A DNA stretch of 64,000 nucleotides from Mesorhizobium sangaii (GTDB taxonomy: Bacteria; Pseudomonadota; Alphaproteobacteria; Rhizobiales; Rhizobiaceae): contig NZ_JACHEF010000002.1 in NCBI RefSeq assembly GCF_014207355.1, positions 620,001 through 684,000 of the forward strand. The letters run 5' to 3'. Below are positions 25,983-34,834 of this stretch, one piece after another. The notes under the pieces were generated by a model. The model searched no databases. It saw only the letters and a list, made by a program, of their open reading frames with translations, and was not told the origin of the DNA. The translations under genes were made by a program, and so were the position numbers. Positions within the stretch are counted from its first letter, which is position 1. Each line of letters starts with the position of its first letter.

Positions 25983-26609
25983 TCAGGCCGGCCACATCTC
26001 ATGTGCCGTGTTGAGCGTCTTCATCAGCGGATGTTCGCGCAGCGCGGACCACAAGCGTTCCACATTCGGCCACGCCGTTCGCGCCTTGTCGGCGTCGGGA
26101 TGCCAAGCCACCAGCATGACGAGGTAGATGTCGGCCACCGACATCCGGTCGCCGACCAGCCAGTCGCGGCCCTCGAGCGCGCCATCGAGGACGGCGAAGC
26201 CGCGATCCATCTCGGCGACGGCCGCCTGCTTGACGGCCTTCGTACCGTCGGCATCGGTCGTGTAGCGATGGGCATAGTAGAGCCGCAGGATTGCCGGATA
26301 GAGCACGGACGACATGAAGGCCATCCAGCGCAGGAAGTCGGCGCGCGCCGGCGCGCCGACAGGCGGCGCCAGGCCGGCATAGGGGTGACGTTCGGCAAGC
26401 AGGATGCAGATCGCCGCCGATTCGGTCACCGAGCGGCCGTCCGGCAAGGTCAGCACCGGAACCTGGTTCAGGGGACTGATGTCGACAAATGCCGGATCGG
26501 GCCGATCCGCCTTCGGCACGTCGATCTGCTCGAACGGCGCGTTCGCCAGCGCCAGCGCGGCCTCGACGACGAAGCCGCCACTGCCGGGACGGGTATAGAG
26601 CCTGTACAT
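25983..26609 (-). CDS. glutathione S-transferase family protein
   Basis: The 208-residue protein has a thioredoxin-like N-terminal domain (MYRLYTRPGSGGFVVEAAL, NQVPVLTLPDGRSVTESAAI) with the cis-Pro of QVPVL and the Glu-Ser pair that bind glutathione, and an all-helical C-terminal domain with MSVADIYLVML. A Ser in GSGGF could be the catalytic residue. The substrate is unknown. A short hairpin, GGCCTGC-TTTGC-GCAGGCC at 26623-26641, sits directly before the ribosome site GGGGAGA. It is convergent with the sigma gene. Confidence 0.85.
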   Translation of the reverse strand: MYRLYTRPGSGGFVVEAALALANAPFEQIDVPKADRPDPAFVDISPLNQVPVLTLPDGRSVTESAAICILLAERHPYAGLAPPVGAPARADFLRWMAFMSSVLYPAILRLYYAHRYTTDADGTKAVKQAAVAEMDRGFAVLDGALEGRDWLVGDRMSVADIYLVMLVAWHPDADKARTAWPNVERLWSALREHPLMKTLNTAHEMWPA

Positions 26610-26787
26610 GAAATTTCTCCCCGGCCTGCTTTGCGCAGGCCAGTGACGATTTGAACTGGAAGCAGGTTCGGCTCAAGCCGATAGCGGTCGCCACCAGCGG
26701 TTTTTCGGGGGGCCAGGCCGAACGGTGCGGAACTTTTGATGTCGGCGCGAAGGATCGCGCCGGTTCCATTCTCGAGATAGCGAGACC

Positions 26788-27768
26788 CTACGCTCCCAAC
26801 CCCTCGAACAAGATGGTCGACAGATAGCGTTCGGCGAAGGATGGGATGACCACGACGAGGTTCTTGCCCTTGTTCTCCGGCCGCGAGCCAACCACGATTG
26901 CCGCCTGCAGGGCGGCGCCCGACGAGATGCCGACCGGCACGCCTTCGAGGCGGGCGACGAGGCGGGCATTGGCGACCGAATCCTCGTTCGACACCTTGAC
27001 GATCTCGTCATAGATCGTGGTGTCGAGGATTTTTGGCGCGAACCCGGCGCCGATGCCCTGGATCTTGTGCGGCCCGGGCTGGCCGCCCGACAGCACCGGC
27101 GAGGATTCCGGCTCGACGGCGACGACATGCACCGAGGGCTTGCGCTTCTTCAGCACCTGGCCGACGCCGGTGATGGTACCGCCGGTGCCGATGCCGGCGA
27201 CGAAAATATCGACCTCGCCATGCGTATCGTTCCAGATTTCCTCGGCCGTCGTTGTGCGATGGATTTCCGGGTTTGCGGGGTTTTCGAACTGCTGCGGGAT
27301 GATCGCATTGGGGATTGTCGCCGCCAATTCGTCGGCCTTGGCGATGGCCCCCTTCATGCCTTTCGGACCTTCGGTCAGCACCAGCTCGGCGCCAAGCAGC
27401 GCCAGCATTTTCCTGCGCTCGATCGACATCGTTTCCGGCATCGTCAGGATCAGCTTGTACCCCTTGGCGGCCGCGGCGAAGGCAAGCGCGATGCCGGTGT
27501 TACCGGAGGTAGGCTCGATCAGCGTGGTCTTGCCGGGAGAAATCTTGCCGGCTGCCTCCAGCGCCTCGATCATCGCCACGCCAATGCGATCCTTGACCGA
27601 GGCGATCGGATTGAAGAATTCGAGCTTGGCGATGAGATTGGCGACGATGCCCTTTTCCTTGGCGAATTTGTCGAGCCGCACCAGCGGCGTGTCACCGATC
27701 GTGTCGGTGATGGAATCGTAGACGCGGCCGCGACCGGGCACGCGAGCAGGGGTGACGGGCTTGTTCAT
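26788..27768 (-). CDS. cysK: cysteine synthase A
   Basis: The 326-residue O-acetylserine sulfhydrylase makes L-cysteine from O-acetylserine and sulfide. It has the PLP Lys in [11 protein letters not shown], the substrate loop [11 protein letters not shown], the phosphate-binding [12 protein letters not shown] and the late [10 protein letters not shown]. Length and motif order are those of CysK. ATG 27768 follows GGGAGCGA; a start nine codons earlier is possible. The leader contains three copies of a TTCAGGCAAGTG repeat and an upstream 47-codon ORF that ends exactly on the start codon. A second, diverged paralogue lies at 53619. Confidence 0.92.
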   Translation of the reverse strand: MNKPVTPARVPGRGRVYDSITDTIGDTPLVRLDKFAKEKGIVANLIAKLEFFNPIASVKDRIGVAMIEALEAAGKISPGKTTLIEPTSGNTGIALAFAAAAKGYKLILTMPETMSIERRKMLALLGAELVLTEGPKGMKGAIAKADELAATIPNAIIPQQFENPANPEIHRTTTAEEIWNDTHGEVDIFVAGIGTGGTITGVGQVLKKRKPSVHVVAVEPESSPVLSGGQPGPHKIQGIGAGFAPKILDTTIYDEIVKVSNEDSVANARLVARLEGVPVGISSGAALQAAIVVGSRPENKGKNLVVVIPSFAERYLSTILFEGLGA

Positions 27769-27908
27769 TGGTTTCGCTCCCAGAACTTCAGGCAAGTGAG
27801 AATTTCAGGCAAATGGAGGGCTTCAGGCAAGTGGCATTGCAACCGGCAAGATAGGACCTTCGGTGGCGCAAGATAGACTGTCGGTCGAAAATATCGAGTG
27901 GGACCCAT
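27765..27908 (-). CDS. possible leader ORF upstream of cysK
   Basis: A 47-codon ORF begins at ATG 27908 and stops at TGA 27767-27765, which overlaps the cysK ATG (ATGA). The peptide contains three Cys (SCRLQC and TC) and the duplicated [12 protein letters not shown] encoded by the tandem repeats. There is no good ribosome site at normal spacing, and the first part overlaps a dispersed palindromic repeat, so it may be fortuitous. Confidence 0.25.
   Translation of the reverse strand: MGPTRYFRPTVYLAPPKVLSCRLQCHLPEALHLPEILTCLKFWERNQ
27786..27833. repeat. three tandem copies of a TTCAGGCAAGTG repeat in the cysK leader
   Basis: CTTCAGGCAAGTG (27786-27798), TTTCAGGCAAATG (27803-27815) and CTTCAGGCAAGTG (27821-27833) are spaced 17 and 18 bp apart. 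They lie 18-66 bp upstream of the cysK start codon. The spacing is less than two helical turns. They could be regulator sites, an RNA element, or a local duplication. Confidence 0.6.
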
Positions 27909-27982
27909 GTCTAAAACATCGGGCTCCCGGAAAAGCGTTTCCCGGAAGAGCCTGTGCCTGGAATGATTTGGCCGAAAGGGGC

Positions 27983-28600
27983 CTACTGACGGGCGGCAAT
28001 CGCCGCCGCTGCGCCGACCATGAAGCCGGCGGCGGTGCGGTTCAGCGCCTTGAGCGCGCGCGGCGATTTCAGGAACCAGCGCGCCTTGGCCGCCAGCGCC
28101 AGATAGGGCACCAGCACCACCAAAAGCACCACGATCGTCAGCGCGACGAGAATACCGTAATCGGCCAGCGTGATGGTCTTTAGGTCGACGATGGTCGGCG
28201 TGATCGCGAGGTAGAAGATCATCGTCTTCGGATTGCCGAGCGTGACGGCGAGGCCGGCGAGGAAGCTCGAAACCAGCCCGCCCTTGCCCTTCTTCGCTTC
28301 CACCGTTTCGGGCGTGATGCCGCTGGTCCAGAAGCGCCAGCCCAGGAAGGCAAGGTAAGCGACACCAAGCCATTTGATGACGAGAAACACCATGCCGAAG
28401 GTCTGCGCGACGAAGGCGAGGCCAAGCACCACGGCGGTCAGATAGGTGAGATCGCCAAGCATTAGGCCAAAGGACATGGCCAGCGACGAACGGAAGCCGG
28501 AGCCGAGCGCCCGCGCGACGAGCGCGGTGACGCCGGGGCCGGGAATGGCGGCGGCGATGCCGAGGGCGGCACTATAGGCGAGGAAGCCGGTAAGGGTCAT
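27983..28600 (-). CDS. LysE-family amino acid exporter
   Basis: The 205-residue inner-membrane protein has six predicted helices and the LysE/RhtB start AIPGPGVTALVARALGSG, with FWTSGITPETVEAKKGKGG in the loop after helix three. Members export amino acids such as lysine, threonine, homoserine or cysteine derivatives. It is transcribed toward cysK, about 215 bp ahead of it, so export of cysteine-related compounds is a possibility but is not shown. Confidence 0.88.
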   Translation of the reverse strand: MTLTGFLAYSAALGIAAAIPGPGVTALVARALGSGFRSSLAMSFGLMLGDLTYLTAVVLGLAFVAQTFGMVFLVIKWLGVAYLAFLGWRFWTSGITPETVEAKKGKGGLVSSFLAGLAVTLGNPKTMIFYLAITPTIVDLKTITLADYGILVALTIVVLLVVLVPYLALAAKARWFLKSPRALKALNRTAAGFMVGAAAAIAARQ

Positions 28601-28715
28601 GGGTGCGACCTTTCGCGCGACGCTGTTGTGTCGGGCACCTATGGCACAGGGCTAGGCGGACGTGAATTCCCTGAAGCCGGATTCGATTGCACCACGCCGG
28701 CGTGCGACCACACCG

Positions 28716-30086
28716 TCAGGAACGGCCGCCACTGTAGGTGACGCGCCAGATGGTGCCGTTGCCGTCCTCGGTCACGATCAGCGCACCGTCGCGGGCCACC
28801 GCGACGCCGACCGGTCGTCCCCACACCTCGCCGTTGGAAACGACGAAGCCGGTGATGAAGTCCTCGTACTCGCCGGTCGGCTTGCCGTCCTTGAACAGCA
28901 ATCTCACCACCTTGTATCCGGTTCGGTTGCCGCGATTCCATGAACCGTGCAGGGCCACAAAAGCATCGCCTCTGTACTCGGCTGGAAAACCGGACTCGGG
29001 GGGTAAGTCCTTTCCATCGTAGAAGGCGATGTTGAGCGGCGCCGAGTGCGCCTGGATCAGCACATCGGGGACGGTCGCCTTGCCGGCAAGATCGGGGCGT
29101 TCGCCCTTGTGACGCGGATCCGCGTTGTTGCCGATATAGTACCAGGGCCAGCCATAGAAGGCGCCGTCCTTGACCACAGTCGCATATTCGGACGGCACAT
29201 TGTCGCCGAGCGCATCGCGCTCGTTGACGACGCACCACAGCGCCCCGGTCGCCGGCTGAACGGTCATGCCTGAACAGTTGCGCAGGCCGGTGGCGACGAT
29301 GCGGCCATTCTTGCCGTCAGGGTCGAAAGCCAGCACGTCGGCGCGGCCGTCTTCCGAGCCCCATGTGGCGCCGAGCGGCTTCGATTTGGCCCAGGCGTCG
29401 AGGCCGCCATCCGGCTCCCTTGCCATGCCCTCGGCGACGTTCGAACCAGAGCCGACCGACAGATAGAGCGTCTTGCCGTCCGGAGAGAAAACGATATCGC
29501 GCGTCCAGTGATGATTGGCAGGGATGTTGTCGACGATGGTTTCCGGATCATTGGCGGCCTTCAGGTCACCATTGTGGTAGGCAAAGCGCACGATGCTGTC
29601 GCTGTTGGCGACATAGACCCATTGCGGGTCGTTGCCCGGCGGATAGAAGGCGATGCCGTAGGGCTGGTTGAGATCGCCGGCAAAGATGCCGTCCTTCGCC
29701 GGCTTCGCGCTGCCCTCGGCAAGGCGATAGACGCGGATCTCGTTGGCTTCGCTGTCGGCGACGAACAGGTCGCCATTCGGCGCGGTGCGCACGACGCGCG
29801 GATTGTCGATGCCCGACGCGATCAGCTCGGCCGAAAAGCCCGGCGGCAATTTCGGCTCGGCGTCTGCCGGCCTGTCGGCGAGGCCGGCGCCGTTCGAGGC
29901 GGATTTGGTGACGTAAGGCCTAGGCAGGTCTTGCGGCCTGATCAGGCGGCGCACCCCTGGCCTGTCGGCACGCCAGTCGCCGAAGGCGGCCGCACCCTTC
30001 AGCACCGGCTGCTCCGCCTGCTGGGCCAATGCAGCCGTCGTGAGAAGCAGTGCGGCGGGAAACGCCAGTCCGGCCAATCGGATCAT
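28716..30086 (-). CDS. secreted PQQ-type sorbosone/aldose dehydrogenase-like propeller protein
   Basis: The 456-residue precursor has a signal peptide (LAFPAALLLTTAALAQ) and a six-bladed propeller. Its motifs include LPPGFSAELIASGIDNPRVV, NHHWTRDIVFSPDGKTLYLS, NCSGMTVQPATGALWCVVNE, YGWPWYYIG and HGSWNRGNRTGYKVV. These match the L-sorbosone dehydrogenase / soluble aldose dehydrogenase family, periplasmic quinoprotein sugar oxidases. Whether this one binds PQQ is not clear from sequence. ATG 30086 follows GGAGG. An exact EcfG-type promoter lies 30 bp upstream of the ATG, suggesting stress induction. Confidence 0.82.
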   Translation of the reverse strand: MIRLAGLAFPAALLLTTAALAQQAEQPVLKGAAAFGDWRADRPGVRRLIRPQDLPRPYVTKSASNGAGLADRPADAEPKLPPGFSAELIASGIDNPRVVRTAPNGDLFVADSEANEIRVYRLAEGSAKPAKDGIFAGDLNQPYGIAFYPPGNDPQWVYVANSDSIVRFAYHNGDLKAANDPETIVDNIPANHHWTRDIVFSPDGKTLYLSVGSGSNVAEGMAREPDGGLDAWAKSKPLGATWGSEDGRADVLAFDPDGKNGRIVATGLRNCSGMTVQPATGALWCVVNERDALGDNVPSEYATVVKDGAFYGWPWYYIGNNADPRHKGERPDLAGKATVPDVLIQAHSAPLNIAFYDGKDLPPESGFPAEYRGDAFVALHGSWNRGNRTGYKVVRLLFKDGKPTGEYEDFITGFVVSNGEVWGRPVGVAVARDGALIVTEDGNGTIWRVTYSGGRS

Positions 30087-30115
30087 TTTGCCCTCCACCT
30101 AGTCGCGAAGGAATC

Positions 30116-30140
30116 AACGGCCTGTTTGTTCCTCGGTTCC
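30116..30140 (-). promoter_or_regulatory. EcfG/RpoE2-type promoter of the PQQ-type dehydrogenase gene
   Basis: On the minus strand GGAAC (30140-30136), 16 bases, then CGTT (30119-30116) is a perfect consensus match, 30 bp before the ATG at 30086. A second, poorer GGAAC-N18-TT overlaps it (30132-30108). Confidence 0.65.
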
Positions 30141-30178
30141 GCCTCACACGATGAGGTGAGGTGAAACAGTCTCCAGCC

Positions 30179-30376
30179 TCAGGTGCCGGCGGCGTAGAAA
30201 TCGTCGTCGAGGCGTTTTTCCAGTGCGACGAGATCGGCCGGCAGCGGCAGGCCCATGGCGCGCATTTCCTGCAGTTTTTCACGCAACTGCTCCTGGATTT
30301 CGTGCTGGTCCTCGGGCTGGTTGACCATTTCCTCGAGCAACAGGCTGATCCGGGCCTTGAATTCTTCGAGCGCCAT
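30179..30376 (-). CDS. small conserved helical protein downstream of hrcA
   Basis: The 65-residue acidic protein (ALEEFKARISLLLEEMVNQP, then EDQHEIQEQLREKLQEMRAM) is predicted to be fully helical, perhaps a short coiled coil. It follows hrcA on the same strand after 23 bp, in the place where grpE is usually found in related genomes. ATG 30376 has GAGGAGAC just upstream. I do not recognise a named family. Confidence 0.7.
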   Translation of the reverse strand: MALEEFKARISLLLEEMVNQPEDQHEIQEQLREKLQEMRAMGLPLPADLVALEKRLDDDFYAAGT

Positions 30377-30399
30377 CGTCGTCTCCTCGGTTACCCAGT

Positions 30400-31485
30400 T
30401 CAACGCAGCATGCGGGAAATCAGCTGCGCCGTATAGTCGACCATGGGGACGATGCGGGCGTAGTTGAGCCGGGTCGGGCCGATGACGCCGAGTGCGCCGA
30501 CGACGCGGGCATCCTTGTCGCGATAGGGCGCGACGACCAGCGACGAGCCCGACAGCGAAAACAGCTTGTTTTCCGAACCGATGAAGATGCGCACGCCCGA
30601 TCCCTGTTCGGCAAGGTCGAGCAACTGGATCAGCCCGTCCTGCGTCTCCATATCCTCGAACAGGTGACGCAACAGTTCGATGTCGGCCTGGGCGGTGACG
30701 TTTTCGAGCAGGTTGGCGCGGCCGCGCACGATCAGCCGCGCCGGCAAGCCGCTCTCGGCCCCGGCCCACACTGCCAGCCCCTTCTCGACCAGATCTTGCG
30801 ACAGCGTGTCGAGCGCGGCCCTGGTCTCTTCCTTGATGCGGGCAATCTCGATCCGCGCCTCGGCCAGCGTGCGGCCGCGGATATGGGCGTTGAGGAAGTT
30901 CGAGGCTTCGTGCAGCTGCGAGACGGTGATGCCGGCCGGCAGTTCGACGACGCGGTTTTCGACGTCGCCGTTCTGCGACACCAGCACCGCCAGCGCCTTG
31001 GTCGGCTCCAGCTGGATGAATTCGATGTGCTTCAGCGCCACCTCGTTCTTGGCGGCCAGCACCAGGCCGGCGCCGCGCGACATGCCGGACAGCATCTGGC
31101 TGGCCTCGGTCAGCATGTGTTCCAGCGTCGCACCCGAGCCGGACGCGCGCACCTGCGCCTCGATGGTCCGGCGCTCGTCGTCGGAGAGGTCGCCGAGTTC
31201 CATGAAGGCATCGACGAAGAAACGCAGGCCGGCCTGCGTCGGCAGACGGCCGGCGGAGATGTGCGGCGCGTAGATCAGGCCGAGATGTTCGAGGTCGCTC
31301 ATCACGTTGCGGATGGTGGCGGGCGACAGCGAGGACGGCAGGATGCGCGACAGGCTGCGTGATCCCACGGGTTCGCCGTCCTTCAGGTAGGAATCGACGA
31401 TGCGCCGGAAGATGTCGCGCGAACGCATGTCGAGCGACTGCAGCGCGGGCGACAGCAGACTGGGTTCGGCAACTGCCTTGGTCAT
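30400..31485 (-). CDS. hrcA: heat-inducible transcription repressor HrcA
   Basis: The 361-residue repressor binds CIRCE operators of chaperone genes and needs GroEL to stay active. The N-terminal winged helix has IFRRIVDSYLKDGEPVGSRS and PATIRNVMSDLEHLGLIYAP, followed by HISAGRLPTQAGLRFFVDAF, all hallmark HrcA motifs. The middle GAF-like and dimerisation regions are present and the length is normal. ATG 31485 begins the conserved part; the frame stays open to 31752 but that crosses the rph promoter. It is divergent from rph, the classic alphaproteobacterial arrangement. Confidence 0.95.
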   Translation of the reverse strand: MTKAVAEPSLLSPALQSLDMRSRDIFRRIVDSYLKDGEPVGSRSLSRILPSSLSPATIRNVMSDLEHLGLIYAPHISAGRLPTQAGLRFFVDAFMELGDLSDDERRTIEAQVRASGSGATLEHMLTEASQMLSGMSRGAGLVLAAKNEVALKHIEFIQLEPTKALAVLVSQNGDVENRVVELPAGITVSQLHEASNFLNAHIRGRTLAEARIEIARIKEETRAALDTLSQDLVEKGLAVWAGAESGLPARLIVRGRANLLENVTAQADIELLRHLFEDMETQDGLIQLLDLAEQGSGVRIFIGSENKLFSLSGSSLVVAPYRDKDARVVGALGVIGPTRLNYARIVPMVDYTAQLISRMLR

Positions 31486-31544
31486 TGCGCCAAAAACCTC
31501 CGGCCCAAGGATATAGACTTCACCACCGCCCGCGCAACCCGCTG

Positions 31545-31603
31545 TCTGTGTCAGATCACCCGGTCTCTGAGTCGGATCACCCAGGTGTCTGAGTCCGATC
31601 ACC
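31545..31603. repeat. three phased 16-bp direct repeats between hrcA and rph
   Basis: TCTGTGTCAGATCACC (31545-31560), TCTGAGTCGGATCACC (31566-31581) and TCTGAGTCCGATCACC (31588-31603) are spaced 21 and 22 bp, i.e. on one face of the helix. They lie 60-118 bp upstream of hrcA and 81-139 bp upstream of rph. They do not resemble CIRCE. They may be binding sites for an unknown regulator or a small local duplication. Confidence 0.55.
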
Positions 31604-31683
31604 GGCCATTTTCCTTTGCGCCACGCGCCCCATGTGGTTACAAGCCGGCCAAGAATCCGAAAAATGACGGGAAAGAAGCCTGA

Positions 31684-32400
31684 ATGCGCCCCTCCAAACG
31701 CCAATTCGACGAAATGCGCGCCATCTCCTTCGAGCGCGGCGTCTCCAAGCATGCCGAAGGCTCATGCCTGGTGAAGTTCGGCGACACCCATGTCCTGTGC
31801 ACCGCCAGCCTCGAGGAGAAGGTGCCGGGCTGGATGCGCAATTCCGGCAAGGGCTGGGTCACGGCGGAATACGGCATGCTGCCGCGCTCGACCGGCGAGC
31901 GCATGCGCCGCGAGGCTTCCGCCGGCAAGCAGGGCGGCCGCACGTTGGAAATCCAGCGGCTGATCGGCCGCTCCTTGCGCGCCGTGGTCGACCTGCAGGC
32001 GCTGGGCGAGCAGCAGATCACCGTCGACTGTGACGTCATCCAGGCCGATGGCGGCACCCGCACCGCCTCGATCACCGGCGGCTGGGTGGCGCTCTATGAT
32101 TGCCTGCGCTGGATGGAAGCTCGCCAGATGGCCAGCGTCGCCAAGGTGTTGAAGGACCATGTCGCGGCGATTTCCTGCGGCATCCATGACGGCCAGCCGG
32201 TCATCGACCTCGATTATCTCGAGGATTCCTCGGCCGGCACCGACGCCAACTTCGTCATGACCGGCAAGGGCGGCATCGTCGAGATCCAGGGCACCGCCGA
32301 GGGCGAGCCCTTTTCCGAGGACCAGTTCGCCGACCTGATGGGCCTGGCCAAGAAAGGCATCCAGCGCCTGGTCAGCCTGCAGCAGATGGCGGTGGTCTAG
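31684..32400 (+). CDS. rph: ribonuclease PH
   Basis: The 238-residue phosphorolytic exoribonuclease trims the 3' ends of tRNA precursors. It begins [20 protein letters not shown] and has the RNase PH core [20 protein letters not shown], which includes the Arg pair that contacts phosphate, and [20 protein letters not shown]. Length and start are standard. It is divergent from hrcA and leads toward rdgB and hemW. Confidence 0.95.
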   Translation: MRPSKRQFDEMRAISFERGVSKHAEGSCLVKFGDTHVLCTASLEEKVPGWMRNSGKGWVTAEYGMLPRSTGERMRREASAGKQGGRTLEIQRLIGRSLRAVVDLQALGEQQITVDCDVIQADGGTRTASITGGWVALYDCLRWMEARQMASVAKVLKDHVAAISCGIHDGQPVIDLDYLEDSSAGTDANFVMTGKGGIVEIQGTAEGEPFSEDQFADLMGLAKKGIQRLVSLQQMAVV

Positions 32401-32420
32401 TTTTCAAATGCCGAGCTTGA

Positions 32421-32580
32421 GCGCCCCCCTCCGGCCTGCCGGCCATCTCCCCCTCAAGGGGGGAGATTGGAAGGTTCGAGTTCGGCACATCTCCTGCGGC
32501 TGTGCGGTTTGGCTGCGGCCATTGGCACAGCTGATCTCCCCCCTTGAGGGGGAGATGGCCGGTAGGCCAGAGGGGGGCGC
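32421..32580. repeat. 160-bp inverted repeat element after rph
   Basis: Two imperfect complementary arms of about 49 bp (32421-32469 and 32532-32580) begin with GCGCCCCCCT and end with AGGGGGGCGC, and carry CATCTCCCCCTCAAGGGGG and its complement. The 60-bp spacer has no ORF. It looks like a dispersed rhizobial intergenic repeat. Its right end supplies the purine-rich GAGGGGGG that serves as ribosome site for the next gene. Confidence 0.7.
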
Positions 32581-32583
32581 CTC

Positions 32584-32994
32584 GTGATTCCCTCCGCAAT
32601 CCTGGAATCAGCCCTCTACGTCACCGACCTCGACGCCGCCGAAACCTTCTACACCGATATCCTCGGCCTCGACATGCTCGGCAGGGTCGACGGCAGGCAC
32701 CTCTTCTTCCGCTGCGGACCCAGCGTGTTGCTCATCTTCAACGCCGAGGCGACGAAAGTGCCGCCCCCGCCCGATGCGAGACTGAAAGTGCCGCCGCACG
32801 GTGCGGTCGGCGAGGGTCATCTCTGCTTTGCGGCCAGCGCCGACGAGATCGCGCGCTGGAAAGCACGTCTCGAGGCGAAGAAGATCGCCATCGAAAGCGA
32901 ATTTGAATGGCCGCAAGGCGGCCGATCGATCTATATACGCGACCCCTCGGGCAATTCGATCGAATTCGCCGAGCCACGGATCTGGGGCCTTTGA
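32584..32994 (+). CDS. glyoxalase/VOC-fold dioxygenase-like protein
   Basis: The 136-residue protein has [20 protein letters not shown], then [39 protein letters not shown] and [19 protein letters not shown], i.e. two beta-alpha-beta-beta-beta units of the VOC fold with metal ligands His and Glu at usual places. The reaction is unknown. It starts at GTG 32584, three bases after a repeat element that provides the ribosome site, and its TGA overlaps the rdgB ATG. It is inserted between rph and rdgB, which are adjacent in many relatives. Confidence 0.82.
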   Translation: MIPSAILESALYVTDLDAAETFYTDILGLDMLGRVDGRHLFFRCGPSVLLIFNAEATKVPPPPDARLKVPPHGAVGEGHLCFAASADEIARWKARLEAKKIAIESEFEWPQGGRSIYIRDPSGNSIEFAEPRIWGL

Positions 32995-33671
32995 TGCATT
33001 CGACAACCGTTCATTCGCCTACCATTCATTCGCTTGATGGAAAAAAGATCGTCGTCGCCAGCCACAATGCCGGCAAGCTGCGCGAATTCGCCGATTTGAT
33101 GGGGCCGTTCGGCTTCGAAGCGAAATCGGCCAAAGACTATGGCCTGCCGGAGCCGGACGAGACCGGCACCACTTTCGAGGAGAACGCCTTCATCAAGGCG
33201 CTGGCCGCCGCCCAGGCCACCGGCCTGCCGGCGCTGTCGGATGATTCCGGCCTGTGCGTCGACGCGCTCGACGGCGCCCCCGGCGTCTACACCGCCAACT
33301 GGGCCGAAACCCCTGACGGTTCGCGCGATTTCGCCATGGCCATGCAACGCACCGAAGTGGCGCTGCAGGAAGTCGGTGCCGCCTTGCCGGAACAGCGCAA
33401 GGGGCGCTTTGTCGCCGTCATCTGCCTCGCCTTTCCCGATGGTGGCGCCGAGTACTATCGCGGCGAGGCCGAAGGCACGCTGGTCTGGCCGCCGCGCGGC
33501 GACCTTGGCTTCGGCTACGATCCGGTGTTTTTGCCCGACGGCTTCGACAAGACCTTTGGCGAGATGAGTGCTGAGGAAAAACACGGCTGGAAGCCCGGCC
33601 AGCCGACGGCTCTATCGCACCGCGCCCGCGCTTTCCAAAAATTCGCCGAAGCGAGATTGGGTTCGGCATGA
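32994..33671 (+). CDS. rdgB: RdgB/HAM1 non-canonical purine NTP pyrophosphatase
   Basis: The 225-residue house-cleaning enzyme hydrolyses dITP, ITP and XTP to monophosphates. Motifs are [60 protein letters not shown] and [20 protein letters not shown]. The first 13 residues ([12 protein letters not shown]) look like a non-conserved lead. ATG 32994 overlaps the VOC stop and its own TGA overlaps the hemW start, so the set is tightly coupled. Confidence 0.95.
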   Translation: MHSTTVHSPTIHSLDGKKIVVASHNAGKLREFADLMGPFGFEAKSAKDYGLPEPDETGTTFEENAFIKALAAAQATGLPALSDDSGLCVDALDGAPGVYTANWAETPDGSRDFAMAMQRTEVALQEVGAALPEQRKGRFVAVICLAFPDGGAEYYRGEAEGTLVWPPRGDLGFGYDPVFLPDGFDKTFGEMSAEEKHGWKPGQPTALSHRARAFQKFAEARLGSA

Positions 33672-34831
33672 GCATGCTGCTCGACCGGGCGCCCGGTTTT
33701 GGCGTCTACATCCATTGGCCGTTCTGCGCGGCCAAATGCCCCTATTGCGACTTCAACAGCCATGTCCGCCACCAGCCGGTCGACCAGGAGCGCTTTGCCG
33801 CCGCCTTCGAGGCCGAGCTCGCGACCATGCGTCGGCGCACCGGGCCGCGCGAGGTGACCAGCATTTTCCTCGGCGGCGGCACGCCGTCGCTGATGAAGCC
33901 GGAAACCGTGGCCCGGGTTCTGGACGCCGTGGCGAAGAATTGGACGGTGCCCGATGGTATCGAGGTGACGCTGGAGGCCAATCCGTCCTCGGTCGAGGCC
34001 GAACGGTTTCGCGGCTATCGCGCGGTAGGCGTCAACCGCGTTTCGCTGGGCGTGCAGGCGTTGAACGACAAGGATTTGCGCTTCCTCGGCCGGCTGCACA
34101 ATGTCGAGGAAGCGCTGCACGCCATTGGCCTTGCGCGCGAGATTTTCCCGCGCTTGTCCTTCGACCTCATCTATGCCAGGCCCGGACAGACGCCGGAGGC
34201 TTGGCAGGCCGAGCTTGAACAGGCGATCGGCCATGCCGCGGATCATCTGTCGCTCTACCAGCTGACGATCGAGGAAGGCACGCCCTTCCACGCGCTGCAT
34301 GCGGCGAAGAAATTCGTCATTCCCGACAATGACCAAGCCGCCGACCTCTATGCGCTGACGCAGGAGATCACCACGGCGCACGGCCTGCCGGCCTATGAGA
34401 TTTCCAACCACGCCAGGCCGGGCGCCGAGAGCCGGCACAATCTGACCTATTGGCGCTATGGCGAATATGTCGGTGTCGGGCCAGGCGCGCATGGCCGCTT
34501 CGTCGAAAACGGCCGCCGCACGGTCACGATCGCCGAGCGGATGCCGGAAACCTGGGCCAATCTAGTCGAAGCCAAGGGCCATGGCGTCACCGGCGGCGAG
34601 ATCCTGACACGCTCAGAAGAGGCCGACGAGTTCCTGCTGATGGGCCTGCGGCTGGCCGAAGGCATCGACCTTTCCCGCTACGAGGCGTTCTCCGGGCGCG
34701 GCCTGTCGAGCGCGCGGTTGGCGGTGCTGCAGGGCGAGGGGCTGGTGGCGCCGATCGGCAACGCCCGGCTCCGCGCCACGCCAGCCGGCATGATCGTGCT
34801 CGATGCCGTGGTGGCGGATCTGGCGCGCTAA
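33668..34831 (+). CDS. hemW: radical SAM haem chaperone HemW
   Basis: The 387-residue protein has the radical SAM cluster motif in [17 protein letters not shown] (C-x3-C-x2-C followed by the extra Cys position replaced as in HemW), then [24 protein letters not shown] and [14 protein letters not shown]. HemW binds haem and inserts it into respiratory proteins; it was formerly named as an oxygen-independent coproporphyrinogen III oxidase. Its ATGA overlap with rdgB places it last in the rph-VOC-rdgB-hemW unit. Confidence 0.93.
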   Translation: MSMLLDRAPGFGVYIHWPFCAAKCPYCDFNSHVRHQPVDQERFAAAFEAELATMRRRTGPREVTSIFLGGGTPSLMKPETVARVLDAVAKNWTVPDGIEVTLEANPSSVEAERFRGYRAVGVNRVSLGVQALNDKDLRFLGRLHNVEEALHAIGLAREIFPRLSFDLIYARPGQTPEAWQAELEQAIGHAADHLSLYQLTIEEGTPFHALHAAKKFVIPDNDQAADLYALTQEITTAHGLPAYEISNHARPGAESRHNLTYWRYGEYVGVGPGAHGRFVENGRRTVTIAERMPETWANLVEAKGHGVTGGEILTRSEEADEFLLMGLRLAEGIDLSRYEAFSGRGLSSARLAVLQGEGLVAPIGNARLRATPAGMIVLDAVVADLAR

Positions 34832-34834
34832 TCC

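Noticed and set aside
27786..27833. Possible CRISPR array (three short repeats)
   Set aside because: Repeats of 13 bp with 4-5 bp spacers are far too short, and no cas gene is present.
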